Of a DNA stretch of 64,000 nucleotides, positions 7,190 through 16,342 are shown piece by piece; positions within the stretch are counted from its first letter, which is position 1, and each line of letters starts with the position of its first letter. The position numbers were made by a program, and so were the translations under genes. The notes under the pieces are model-generated. The model worked only from the letters and a program-made list of their open reading frames with translations, was not told the origin of the DNA and ran no database searches. This DNA comes from Helicobacter cetorum (lineage in GTDB: Bacteria > Campylobacterota > Campylobacteria > Campylobacterales > DZAY01), in NCBI GenBank assembly GCA_022729735.1, contig DZAY01000005.1:1-64000 (forward strand), written 5' to 3'.

Positions 7190-9694
7190 TTAATTACAGT
7201 AATGTTTTAGCCACATTGCACTGTTTGATGGTATCTCATCTACACTGTTCCAGCTATTATCAATTGAATTTAAATAGAATATTTTTGTATATCCAGAGCA
7301 ACTATTAGGAGTTATATTATCTCTTGTAAAATCACTCCATTTCATAGGATGTTTTACAGCTACCAAATGCCAACTATCTGATGATAATCCTTTGTAATAT
7401 GCTAACTGTTCTGTTTTGTTTTTTATATCATTTGTTCTATCACTACTACCTTTTACCCAAATAGTATCAGAGTTACCAAATATCCAAAGTCCTGTTTTTG
7501 GTGTAATATTTGATGGTGTAGGAGTCCAATTTGAGCCACTAAAGTTATAAATATCAGTTAAAACAGTTCCATCACCATTTTTAATATCAGCACTATTAGC
7601 ACTATATCCATTTTTAATAGATTTCATATTCCATTTAGATTTAGCAACTCCCATTATTTCCAAAGTTTCTAAATCAGTTGTGTTATAACCACTATCTATT
7701 AGAGTTTTGTCGCTATTGGCACCATGACACTCACTAAGATTTCCAAATACATTTCCACCTAAAGAGTTAAAGAAATTATCCATTGAAGTATTAAAATCAT
7801 TATGGCAATCATTCGCTCCACTTATCGTGCTATTGTTTGCAATTACAGAGTTTTTTATAGTTATTAGTCCTTGTCCAGAGATACTATTTTGAGATTTTTT
7901 ATTTATATGAAGACCACCAGCACCACTTATTGTAGTTTGATTATTTACTATTTTTGAGTTATAGATATCAATAATCGTTCTTTGTGATGGATTATCCCCA
8001 ATATCTGCATATATAGCCCCACCATAACTCGCTCTATTTCCAGTCATTGTAGATTCAAATAGCTCTGTATGATATTTCGTATTCTCGCCATTATCCCAAA
8101 TAGATATAGCTCCACCATAAGTGGCATTATTATCTTTAAGAAGAGAGTTTTTAAATATAGCTCTACTAAATGGTCTGTAACCGCCTGAAGCCAAATAAGC
8201 AACACCACCTCTATCAATTGCATAGTTTCTAATAAAAGTAGAATCGTTTGCTACAAATATGCCTTCGCTATCTTCGCTCACAAAAAAAATAACTCCGCCA
8301 TGCTTGGTAGCATTATTCTCTTCAAAGTGTGAGTTATTTACAATAAGAGGAACATCACTATCATCTGGCCTAATGTAAAAGACACCACCACCTTCAGAAG
8401 TATGTGTCGAGTAATTTTTCGTGAAGTTTGAATCATTTATGACAGTCTTCACTGCCCCATCGTAACTTTCTAAATATATTACTCCACCTTTTCCACCATT
8501 ATTCCCAGTTGCTACCACTCTATTTATCTCCACATCCATTGAGCCTTCAGCATTAGCTTTTAAGTATAAAGCACCGCCTGAGCTACCCGATAAGACTCTG
8601 TTATCTGTAAAATTACAATCATTTATCAATAGCTTCTGATGACCTGCTCCTTTTGTTCGCACTCTCATTACTCCGCCATCATTGTCACTACTATTACTTT
8701 CAGTAAAACTGGAGTTTTCAAATATATATTTTAAATTTCCTCTCATGTTTAAGTCAAAAACACCACCTCCATATTTTGTAGCATTCTTGATAAAAGTTGA
8801 GCCACCAACATAAAGCGAACTGTAAGAATCGCTGTCATGAATAAACATAACTCCACCATCATTACTACCTATATTTAACTCAAACTTACTATTTGTGATA
8901 TTTGTATCTATAAAACCTTTGTTTGGTTTAAGATAAAACACGGCAGCTTTGCCATCACCAACATGAAATGTTTTATTATTTGTGAAGTTTGAATCGCTAA
9001 CTTTGATATATGTATCTCTTGCACTATCGTTAAACAAAACACCACCCTTGACTTGTGAAGAGTTATTGTAAAGTTGTGAGTTTGCTATTGTAATGTAGTT
9101 ATATCTGCCAATATTAAAGTTGCTATTGTTGTAGCCACCTTCTAATCCGTGAATAAATATTACACCACCACTAATTTTATTATTCCCATCATATTCAAGT
9201 TCAAGTATTGTTGTATTATTTTCACTCAAAATCGAATTTGAGATATTAAGGTCAGCATCATATAGATATATCGCCCCACCTCTCGCTCCACTATTGTGAG
9301 ATAGATTTGAATCTATGATAGTAATCCTTGAGTTGTAAGCACCTATTGCACTACCATTTCCATCATCTGTATTTTGAGTAGCATTTTTTATTGTGATATT
9401 TGAAAATGTAACATTAGAATCAACTACACTAAAGATATAACTTGTATTTGGATTTACCGTTACATCTGCTTGTGCTTGAATTATATCTGTTTGATGATTT
9501 GCTCCTTGAAATGTTAAATTTTTACCTGAAATATTAACCTCTGTTGCAGTAATCGTGCCATTAATAGTAATTGTATCACCACTTGTTGCACTTGCAACTG
9601 CTCCTGCTAAATCATCTCCCGTAACTGTAACTGTTGCTGAATGCAGTAAATTTGTCATTAACAAACTTGAAACAACTATCGAAACTCTACTCAT
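7190..9694 (-). CDS. Secreted right-handed beta-helix (pmp-like GGA(I/V)-repeat) surface protein
   Basis: ORF 7190..9763. The likely start is at 9694 (AAAAAAAAGGGTTCAAATGAGTAGAG) followed by signal peptide MSRVSIVVSSLLMTNLLHSA. Many GG(A/V)(I/L/M)(Y/F) and N(S/N).FT.N repeats. C-terminal Trp/Cys module ...WLKHYCN. Confidence 0.8.
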   Translation of the reverse strand: MSRVSIVVSSLLMTNLLHSATVTVTGDDLAGAVASATSGDTITINGTITATEVNISGKNLTFQGANHQTDIIQAQADVTVNPNTSYIFSVVDSNVTFSNITIKNATQNTDDGNGSAIGAYNSRITIIDSNLSHNSGARGGAIYLYDADLNISNSILSENNTTILELEYDGNNKISGGVIFIHGLEGGYNNSNFNIGRYNYITIANSQLYNNSSQVKGGVLFNDSARDTYIKVSDSNFTNNKTFHVGDGKAAVFYLKPNKGFIDTNITNSKFELNIGSNDGGVMFIHDSDSYSSLYVGGSTFIKNATKYGGGVFDLNMRGNLKYIFENSSFTESNSSDNDGGVMRVRTKGAGHQKLLINDCNFTDNRVLSGSSGGALYLKANAEGSMDVEINRVVATGNNGGKGGVIYLESYDGAVKTVINDSNFTKNYSTHTSEGGGVFYIRPDDSDVPLIVNNSHFEENNATKHGGVIFFVSEDSEGIFVANDSTFIRNYAIDRGGVAYLASGGYRPFSRAIFKNSLLKDNNATYGGAISIWDNGENTKYHTELFESTMTGNRASYGGAIYADIGDNPSQRTIIDIYNSKIVNNQTTISGAGGLHINKKSQNSISGQGLITIKNSVIANNSTISGANDCHNDFNTSMDNFFNSLGGNVFGNLSECHGANSDKTLIDSGYNTTDLETLEIMGVAKSKWNMKSIKNGYSANSADIKNGDGTVLTDIYNFSGSNWTPTPSNITPKTGLWIFGNSDTIWVKGSSDRTNDIKNKTEQLAYYKGLSSDSWHLVAVKHPMKWSDFTRDNITPNSCSGYTKIFYLNSIDNSWNSVDEIPSNSAMWLKHYCN

Positions 9695-9865
9695 TTGAAC
9701 CCTTTTTTTTAAATTTATGTCGCTTTTATATCGCATAAAGTTATTATAGCATATAAAATTCAACTTTTTTGCATATAAAATTAATTTTATATTTTAGTTT
9801 AAATTTTAAAAAAATATTAGATTTAAAATATACTGTATTCAAAATACGAGCTTTGAAGAACTTTT

Positions 9866-9923
9866 GGTCGCGAAATGGTCGCGGATTGGTAACGAAAAAG
9901 TCGCGGATTGGTCTCGGAATGGT
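9866..9923. repeat. Degenerate 11-bp tandem repeat (consensus GGTCGCGGAWT), about 5 units
   Basis: GGTCGCGAAAT GGTCGCGGATT GGTAACGAAAAA GTCGCGGATT GGTCTCGGAAT GGTAATG. Locally GC-rich within very AT-rich intergenic DNA. Confidence 0.8.
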
Positions 9924-10102
9924 AATGCTTGTAAAATTTAGTAAGTTTTATATTTTGTTTTATATATTAATTTATAAAAATAATATTTTTTTAATAAAAT
10001 GCTTTAGCAAATGAAATAAAAAATTTAAATATAGCAAAGCTAGAAAGATGTCGATATAAAAAATGTAGTGTGAATTAGGAATTTTTAAGATAAAGACAAG
10101 AT

Positions 10103-11655
10103 ATGAAAAAACTCCCAATAGGAATTCAAACATTTCAAGATATTAGAGATAAAAATGAAAATTATGTTTATATTGATAAAACAGAAATTGCATTAAAGTT
10201 AATAACTAATGGCAGATATTACTTTTTATCTCGCCCAAGAAGATTTGGAAAGTCTCTATTTCTATCAACTCTAAAAGCAATATTTCAAGGTAAAAAAGAG
10301 CTATTTGAAGAGCTTTATATTTATGATAAGTGGGATTGGAATACAAAATATCCTGTAATTCATATAAGTTTTGGAAGTGGGGTTTTAGATACTCAAGAGA
10401 AGATACAAGATAAGATAGAAAAAAACTTTAAAGATGCTCAAGAGTTATTAGATATAAAATGCGAAAAACTTAATAATATGGCTATATGCTTTTTAGAATT
10501 AATACAAAAAGCTTACGAAAAATATAATAAAAAAGTTGTAATTTTAGTAGATGAGTATGATAAACCAATATTAGATAATATCGATAATATTGAAATGGCA
10601 AAAGTTGCGAGAGAAGAGCTTAAAAATATTTATTCAGTTATAAAAGATAGTGATGAGTATATCAAGTTTGCATTTTTAATAGGAGTTAGTAAGTTTTCTA
10701 AAGCTTCTATATTTAGTGGATTAAATAATTTAGAAGATATAAGTTTAAACAAAAGATATGGAAATATTTGTGGCTATACTCAAAAAGATTTAGAGAGTTG
10801 CTTTGATGACTATTTTGATGATGTGGATATGAATAGAGTAAAAGATTGGTATAACGGTTATAATTTTTTAGGAGATAGTCTTTATAATCCTTTTGATATT
10901 TTGCTATTTTTAAGCAATGATAAAACTTTTGATAACTACTGGTTTGCAACAGGAACCCCAACATTTTTGATGAAATTAATAGAAAAAAACAGCTACTTTT
11001 TACCAAGTTTAGCAAATTTGATAGTTGATAAAAAGCTCTTAGATAGTTTTGATATAGAAAATCTTGATTTAGAAGTTATTTTATATCAAGCTGGATATTT
11101 GACTATTGAAAAAACAGAAATAACACCATTTGAGACAATTAATTATAAACTAAAACTACCACAAATAAAGAGGTTAAACTATCATTTAATGATTTCATAA
11201 TTGATAGACTATTTGGTGATAGAGATAAAAATAGTAAAAAAATAGATATTTATAAAGCCTTATTTGATAAAGATTTAGAAACCTTTAAAATTTCATTAAT
11301 ATCGCTGTTTGCTTCAATTCCATATAATGACTATACAAACAATCAAATGCAAAATAGTGAAGGATTTTATGCGACTGTAATTTATGTTTATTTGCAAAGT
11401 TTAGGGCTTGAAATAATTGGCGAAGATGTAACAAATAGAGGTCGAATTGATTTAACAATCAAATTCTTAAATAGCATTTATATTTTAGAGTTTAAAATAA
11501 CAAATGAAGAACCATTAGCACAAATAAAGTCTAAAAAATATTATGAAAAATATTTAAATGAAAACAAAGATATATTTTTGATTGGAATTAAGTTTGATAA
11601 ATTTGATAAAAATATAAAAGAGTTTATGTGGGAAAAGTTAGAGCGAAAGCTCTAA
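10103..11655 (+). pseudogene. AAA-ATPase-like (PF09820 type) plus C-terminal PD-(D/E)XK (DUF1703 type), frameshifted
   Basis: N-terminus KKLPIGIQTFQDIRDKNENYVYIDKT...YYFLSRPRRFGKSLFLSTL is typical. The reading frame breaks near 11158-11165 and resumes as NKEVKLSFNDFIIDRLFGD...GRIDLTIKFLNSIYILEFKI...KLERKL*. Confidence 0.85.
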
Positions 11656-11689
11656 AACTTAATCTCATCTTTTTTAATTCATAAAAAAA

Positions 11690-12928
11690 TCAAATATATT
11701 GTGGTATTACAACTTCTAAACTCTCTATTTCTTCTTCAAATTCACTATTTGCAACATACTCTCTAAAAGCTCTTTCTTGATGTTGATTACTTCCTCCACC
11801 ATTTTGATTTGAGTTAAAGTTCATAGATACATCAGCAAAGCCCATATTTATAAGTGAGTTTTTAAACTCCATAGAGTTTTGCATAAATAGTTGCATTGCA
11901 TTTGGATTTGAGTTTAAATTTAGCACTAAACTATTTCCACGACTAAGAATTGTTACATCTACATCACCTAAATTTGATGGTGAAAGTTCCATTACAAATT
12001 TCATAATAGGTGGTTTATATATATCAATTTTTTCTTTTAAATCTGTTACAAATTTTTTGACTGTTTCTTTAGAATCTCTAATTTTTTGTTCAATACTATC
12101 TTTTGATAAAGCTACAACTTCACTCTCTTTTTTGATATTTTCTACACTTTTTACATCAATTTGTGACTTAGTGTTATCTACTAAAATATGATTATCATTA
12201 GTTACTTCTCTTGGAATTAAAGGTGATAAAATCGTATTACTATTTTCTACTGTTTTTATTTCAGCTTTTAGAGCTTCGCTAAATGGTTCATTTTGCTTCA
12301 AGTCAGCTCTGATTTTTGATTCTATATTTTTTAATAGTTCAGATAAAGCACTCTCTTTTGAAACTTTTTTATCACTTTTATCATTTTTTTCACCTACTTG
12401 TTTTATATTTTTATCATCTTTTGCTGGTGTGATTTGTGAAATTTGCTCTTTTGTTGGCTGTTTTATATCTTTTTGCAAACTATCTAAAATAGCAAATTTT
12501 TCTTCAGTTGAAACTCTATTTATTTTAGTTTCTATATTTTGAGCAGTGTTTTGATTAATATTTTGAGTTTGCAGAACTTCTCTAATTGCATCAACCTCTT
12601 TAATAGTTGATAAAGATATATTTTTTACATTTAATCCTCTATTTTGAGCAATATTTATAAGCTCATCTATATTTTTAGCACTTTTAAACTCATCTAAACT
12701 CTTAAATTTAGACAAAAAATCGCTTAATTCACTCTTTGATGATTTAAATTTATTTAAAATATCACTTTCACTATTTATAACACCAGCAAAATTTGGTAAA
12801 TTACTCTTAACCTCATCTGAATTTCCCATTAAACTATTTAATAAGTTAGAAAATGTATCATCACTTAAATCTGTTTTTTGAGTTTTATTTGCTGTGGCTT
12901 TTGTATTTTTGAGTAAATCAATTAACAT
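11690..12928 (-). CDS. fliK: Flagellar hook-length control protein FliK-like
   Basis: C-terminal Flg_hook domain PPIMKFVMELSPSNLGDVDVTILSRGNSLVLNLNSNPNAMQLFMQNSMEFKNSLINMGF. Start chosen at 12928 from the RBS GGGGACAATTATG (ORF extends to 13012). Confidence 0.75.
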   Translation of the reverse strand: MLIDLLKNTKATANKTQKTDLSDDTFSNLLNSLMGNSDEVKSNLPNFAGVINSESDILNKFKSSKSELSDFLSKFKSLDEFKSAKNIDELINIAQNRGLNVKNISLSTIKEVDAIREVLQTQNINQNTAQNIETKINRVSTEEKFAILDSLQKDIKQPTKEQISQITPAKDDKNIKQVGEKNDKSDKKVSKESALSELLKNIESKIRADLKQNEPFSEALKAEIKTVENSNTILSPLIPREVTNDNHILVDNTKSQIDVKSVENIKKESEVVALSKDSIEQKIRDSKETVKKFVTDLKEKIDIYKPPIMKFVMELSPSNLGDVDVTILSRGNSLVLNLNSNPNAMQLFMQNSMEFKNSLINMGFADVSMNFNSNQNGGGSNQHQERAFREYVANSEFEEEIESLEVVIPQYI

Positions 12929-13032
12929 AATTGTCCCCATTTTTAGCAGAAAACAAGCAAATTTTATTCCTTTTACTGTTTTGTCAAAATTTTGTGATAA
13001 AATTAAATCCATTTATAAAAAAGGGGGCATTT

Positions 13033-13503
13033 ATGGGATTTAATTTAGATGAGTTTAAAAGAGGTGTAGCAAAGTTTGTAGATAGTGCATCAAAAAAGAT
13101 AAAACAATATACACCAGAGAGTTTTTCTAAAGAGAAAAAGTTTATAAATAGTGTCGTTGCAAGTTTGGCTTTGATGGCTGTTGCAGATAAAAAAGTTGAA
13201 ACAAGTGAAGTTGTAAAATCATTGGATATTATAAATAGTATGCAAGAGATAAGAGAGCTTGAAATGCAAAAAGATGCAATTGAACTATTTGATATACATA
13301 TTGAAAAACTCACTTCTGTAATTGATAGTGATGTGAAATTCCAAATGGAAGTTGGAAAAGTTTTAGCTGACATTGAAAAGGTAAAATCATATCCAGAGTA
13401 TATTCCAATTATTAAATCTATCCTTGATAATATCTCTATGAGTGATGGTTATATTGCACAAGCAGAAGTAGAGATGAAAAATAAAATTTTATCGCTACTT
13501 TGA
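13033..13503 (+). CDS. TerB-like domain protein
   Basis: RBS AAAAAAGGGGGCATTTATG. VVASLALMAVADKKVETSEVVKSLDII resembles TerB. Confidence 0.7.
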   Translation: MGFNLDEFKRGVAKFVDSASKKIKQYTPESFSKEKKFINSVVASLALMAVADKKVETSEVVKSLDIINSMQEIRELEMQKDAIELFDIHIEKLTSVIDSDVKFQMEVGKVLADIEKVKSYPEYIPIIKSILDNISMSDGYIAQAEVEMKNKILSLL

Positions 13504-13504
13504 T

Positions 13505-13545
13505 AAATTATGTGAAGTTAAATTCAACTTCACATAATTTTCTCT
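13505..13545 (+). terminator. Rho-independent terminator
   Basis: Perfect 15-bp stem AAATTATGTGAAGTT - AAATTC - AACTTCACATAATTT followed by a T-rich tail (TTCTCTT), directly after the TerB-like stop codon. Confidence 0.8.
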
Positions 13546-13609
13546 TATAAAGTTGTTATTAGTTTATTTATTATAAACTTTTTATAAAATTTTTATGTTA
13601 GAGGAACAA

Positions 13610-13981
13610 ATGATGCAAAAAACTATTATGGTTGTAGATGATTCTCCAATGATGAGACTGGCTGTAAAAAATGCTTTGGAAGAGTATGGGTTTAAAATTA
13701 TTGAAGCTGGAGATGGTAAAGAAGCACTTTCAAAACTGGAATTAGCTCCTATTAATTTAATCATTTGTGATTTAAATATGCCTGAAATGGATGGATTAAC
13801 TTTTGTAAAAACATATAGAGCCATACCAAAATATCAATATATACCTGTATTAATGCTAACAACTGAAACTTCACAAAGTAAAAAAGAAGAAGGCAAAATG
13901 GCTGGAGTTAGAGCTTGGATGGTTAAACCTTTTAATAAAGAGGTTTTAATATCAGCTATCCAAAAATTAACAGCTATATAA
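13610..13981 (+). CDS. cheY: CheY-like response regulator
   Basis: MQKTIMVVDDSPMMR...LIICDLNMPEMDG...MLTTE...VKPF. RBS GAGGAACAA before the ATG at 13610. Confidence 0.9.
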   Translation: MMQKTIMVVDDSPMMRLAVKNALEEYGFKIIEAGDGKEALSKLELAPINLIICDLNMPEMDGLTFVKTYRAIPKYQYIPVLMLTTETSQSKKEEGKMAGVRAWMVKPFNKEVLISAIQKLTAI

Positions 13982-13992
13982 AGTAGCAAAAA

Positions 13993-14283
13993 GTGGTAAT
14001 AGTAAAAGATGAGAGTTTAATTATCTCTCCTGATGATGAATTGACAATTAAAACTGTGCAAGTTTTTTATGATGAGTTGTCTCAATTTTTAGCAACTGAT
14101 TATAAAAAAGTTTTGCTAAATTTAATAGGTGTAATTAATATTGATAGTGCTGGGTTTCAACTATTAGTTGCCCTCAAAAAAGAGGTTGTTGCGATTGGAA
14201 AGTCGTTTGAAATTATTGGTATATCAAGTGAAGTAGATGACACTATTTCACTATATGGTGCTAATAAATTTTTTGAAAATTAA
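13993..14283 (+). CDS. STAS-domain protein
   Basis: 96 aa, GTG start. VLLNLIGVINIDSAGFQLLVALKKEV matches the STAS core. Confidence 0.85.
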   Translation: MVIVKDESLIISPDDELTIKTVQVFYDELSQFLATDYKKVLLNLIGVINIDSAGFQLLVALKKEVVAIGKSFEIIGISSEVDDTISLYGANKFFEN

Positions 14284-14295
14284 AAGGTAAAAGAG

Positions 14296-16320
14296 ATGTT
14301 TTTTACTGATGAACAACTAATTGAAGCTATAAAACAGTTTAAAGAAGAGAGCATAGATTTATTAGATGGTATGGAATCTGCTCTGCTTGAAATTCAAGAA
14401 AATGGAATGTCAAATGATAGAATAAATGCTGTATTTAGAGCAGCACATACTCTAAAGGGTTCTGCAAGTATGCTTAAGTTAGAACATTTAGTAGAATTTA
14501 CACATACAGCTGAAAATCTATTAGATGATATTAGAAATGGCAATATATCAATCACAGATGATATGATTAATAGTTTTTTGAAATGTAAAGACCATTTACA
14601 AAATTTGGTTATGTTTTATGCTTCAAATTTAAATCATGAGTTAGATGAGCATACAAAATCGCTTAGCAAACTATTAATAGATGAACTTCAAACTTATGGA
14701 GCAAAAAAGCAAGAAAAAGAGGTAATAACTCTCAAAAAAGTTGAAAAAGAGTCCCAAAATAGTGGTTATGATATAAATGTAATATTTGGCGAACATCTTT
14801 TTAAAGTTGGTATGGAGCCAATACACTTTATAAAATTTTTGGCAACTCTTGGAACTATTGAAGAGTTAAATATAAATTTAGACAAAATTGAGAGATTTAG
14901 AGATTACAATCCCACATCTTGCAAAATTGAAGCTTTTATCAAAATAAAAACAGATGCAACAGTTGATACGATTGAAGATGTTTTTGAATTTATAAGAGAT
15001 GATATAACTTTAAGTATAAAACCATGGAGCAATATAAAAACAGATAAAAAAGTTGTAGAAGTTATTGAACATACTCAACCAATTCAAAGAGCAATAAATC
15101 AACCTTCAGATGAGCATCAAAATCCAATTATTTCAAGCACACTGCGAGTTGAAAGCGAAAAAATCGATACTCTTATAAATTTGATTGGTGAAATGGTAAT
15201 AGCTAATGCAAATGTTGTGCAAAAGTCATTGGAGCTGAATAATGATGAGATGATAGAATCTGTGCAAATTGTATCTCATATGTTAGAAGAGATACGAGAA
15301 AGTGCTATGAAAATTAGAATGGTGCAAATTGGAGAAACTTTTAATAAATATAAAAGAATTGTTCATGATATTAGCAAACAGCTTGGAAAAGATGTAGAGT
15401 TAATAATTAGTGGTGGCGAAACTGAACTTGATAAAACTCTTGTAGAAAAGATTAATGACCCATTAGTTCATATTGTAAGAAATGCTATGGACCACGGGAT
15501 TGAATCTGTAAATGAAAGAGTTCAAAATGGGAAGAAACCAAAAGGAAGATTGTCTCTAAATGCTTTTCACGATGCAGGAACAATTGCTATTGAGATTTCA
15601 GATGATGGCAAAGGTTTAGATGAAGAAAAAATTTTAGAAAAAGCTATTAGTAAAGGTTTGATAGAACCAAATACAAAGTTATCCCAAAAAGATATTTTTA
15701 ATCTAATATTTGAAGCAGGTTTTTCAACAGCAGAGCAGGTTACAAATATATCTGGTCGTGGTGTTGGAATGGATGTTGTTAGAAGAAATATTCAAGCATT
15801 AAGAGGTATTGTTGATATTAAAAGTGCTAAAGATAAAGGTAGCACTTTTACAATCAGATTGCCACTTACTTTAGCTATTATTGATGGTTTTTTAATTAGA
15901 GTTGGAAATACTTATTATGTTATTCCACTTGAAATGGTTATAGAGTGTGTTGAATTGCCAAATAATAATAGTGAAAAAATGAGTGGTAATGATTATATAA
16001 ATTTGAGAGGTTCTATTTTACCGATTTTAAGCATTAGAGAGTTTTTTGGTGAAGATTTACCAAAAGAGAGTTCAAGAGATAATGTAGTTGTTGTAAGATA
16101 TGGAGAAAAAAAGTTTGGACTTATTGTCGAAGAGCTTTTAGGAGAGTTTCAAACAGTAATAAAACCTCTTGGAAAAATATTTAAAGGTGTAAAAGGTATT
16201 GGTGGCTCGACGATATTGGGAAATGGACAAGTAGCATTGATACTTGATTTACCAATGTTAATACACTATTTACTATCAAATACATCTCAAAATACAAGTG
16301 ATGAAGTAAAAGTTTCTTAA
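14296..16320 (+). CDS. cheA: Chemotaxis histidine kinase CheA (no C-terminal REC)
   Basis: HPt AAHTLKGSASML, N box VHIVRNAMDHGIES, GVGMDVVRRNI, C-terminal CheW-like domain. Confidence 0.95.
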   Translation: MFFTDEQLIEAIKQFKEESIDLLDGMESALLEIQENGMSNDRINAVFRAAHTLKGSASMLKLEHLVEFTHTAENLLDDIRNGNISITDDMINSFLKCKDHLQNLVMFYASNLNHELDEHTKSLSKLLIDELQTYGAKKQEKEVITLKKVEKESQNSGYDINVIFGEHLFKVGMEPIHFIKFLATLGTIEELNINLDKIERFRDYNPTSCKIEAFIKIKTDATVDTIEDVFEFIRDDITLSIKPWSNIKTDKKVVEVIEHTQPIQRAINQPSDEHQNPIISSTLRVESEKIDTLINLIGEMVIANANVVQKSLELNNDEMIESVQIVSHMLEEIRESAMKIRMVQIGETFNKYKRIVHDISKQLGKDVELIISGGETELDKTLVEKINDPLVHIVRNAMDHGIESVNERVQNGKKPKGRLSLNAFHDAGTIAIEISDDGKGLDEEKILEKAISKGLIEPNTKLSQKDIFNLIFEAGFSTAEQVTNISGRGVGMDVVRRNIQALRGIVDIKSAKDKGSTFTIRLPLTLAIIDGFLIRVGNTYYVIPLEMVIECVELPNNNSEKMSGNDYINLRGSILPILSIREFFGEDLPKESSRDNVVVVRYGEKKFGLIVEELLGEFQTVIKPLGKIFKGVKGIGGSTILGNGQVALILDLPMLIHYLLSNTSQNTSDEVKVS

Positions 16321-16342
16321 AATACCAAAAAAAGGATGTGAA

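Noticed and set aside
9769-10014. 81-aa ORF across the 11-bp repeats
   Set aside because: No clear RBS or homologous fold; composition follows the tandem repeat. Kept only as a repeat feature.
12984-13373. 129-aa minus-strand ORF over the TerB-like gene
   Set aside because: Antisense; the + strand frame has a strong RBS and a TerB-like sequence.
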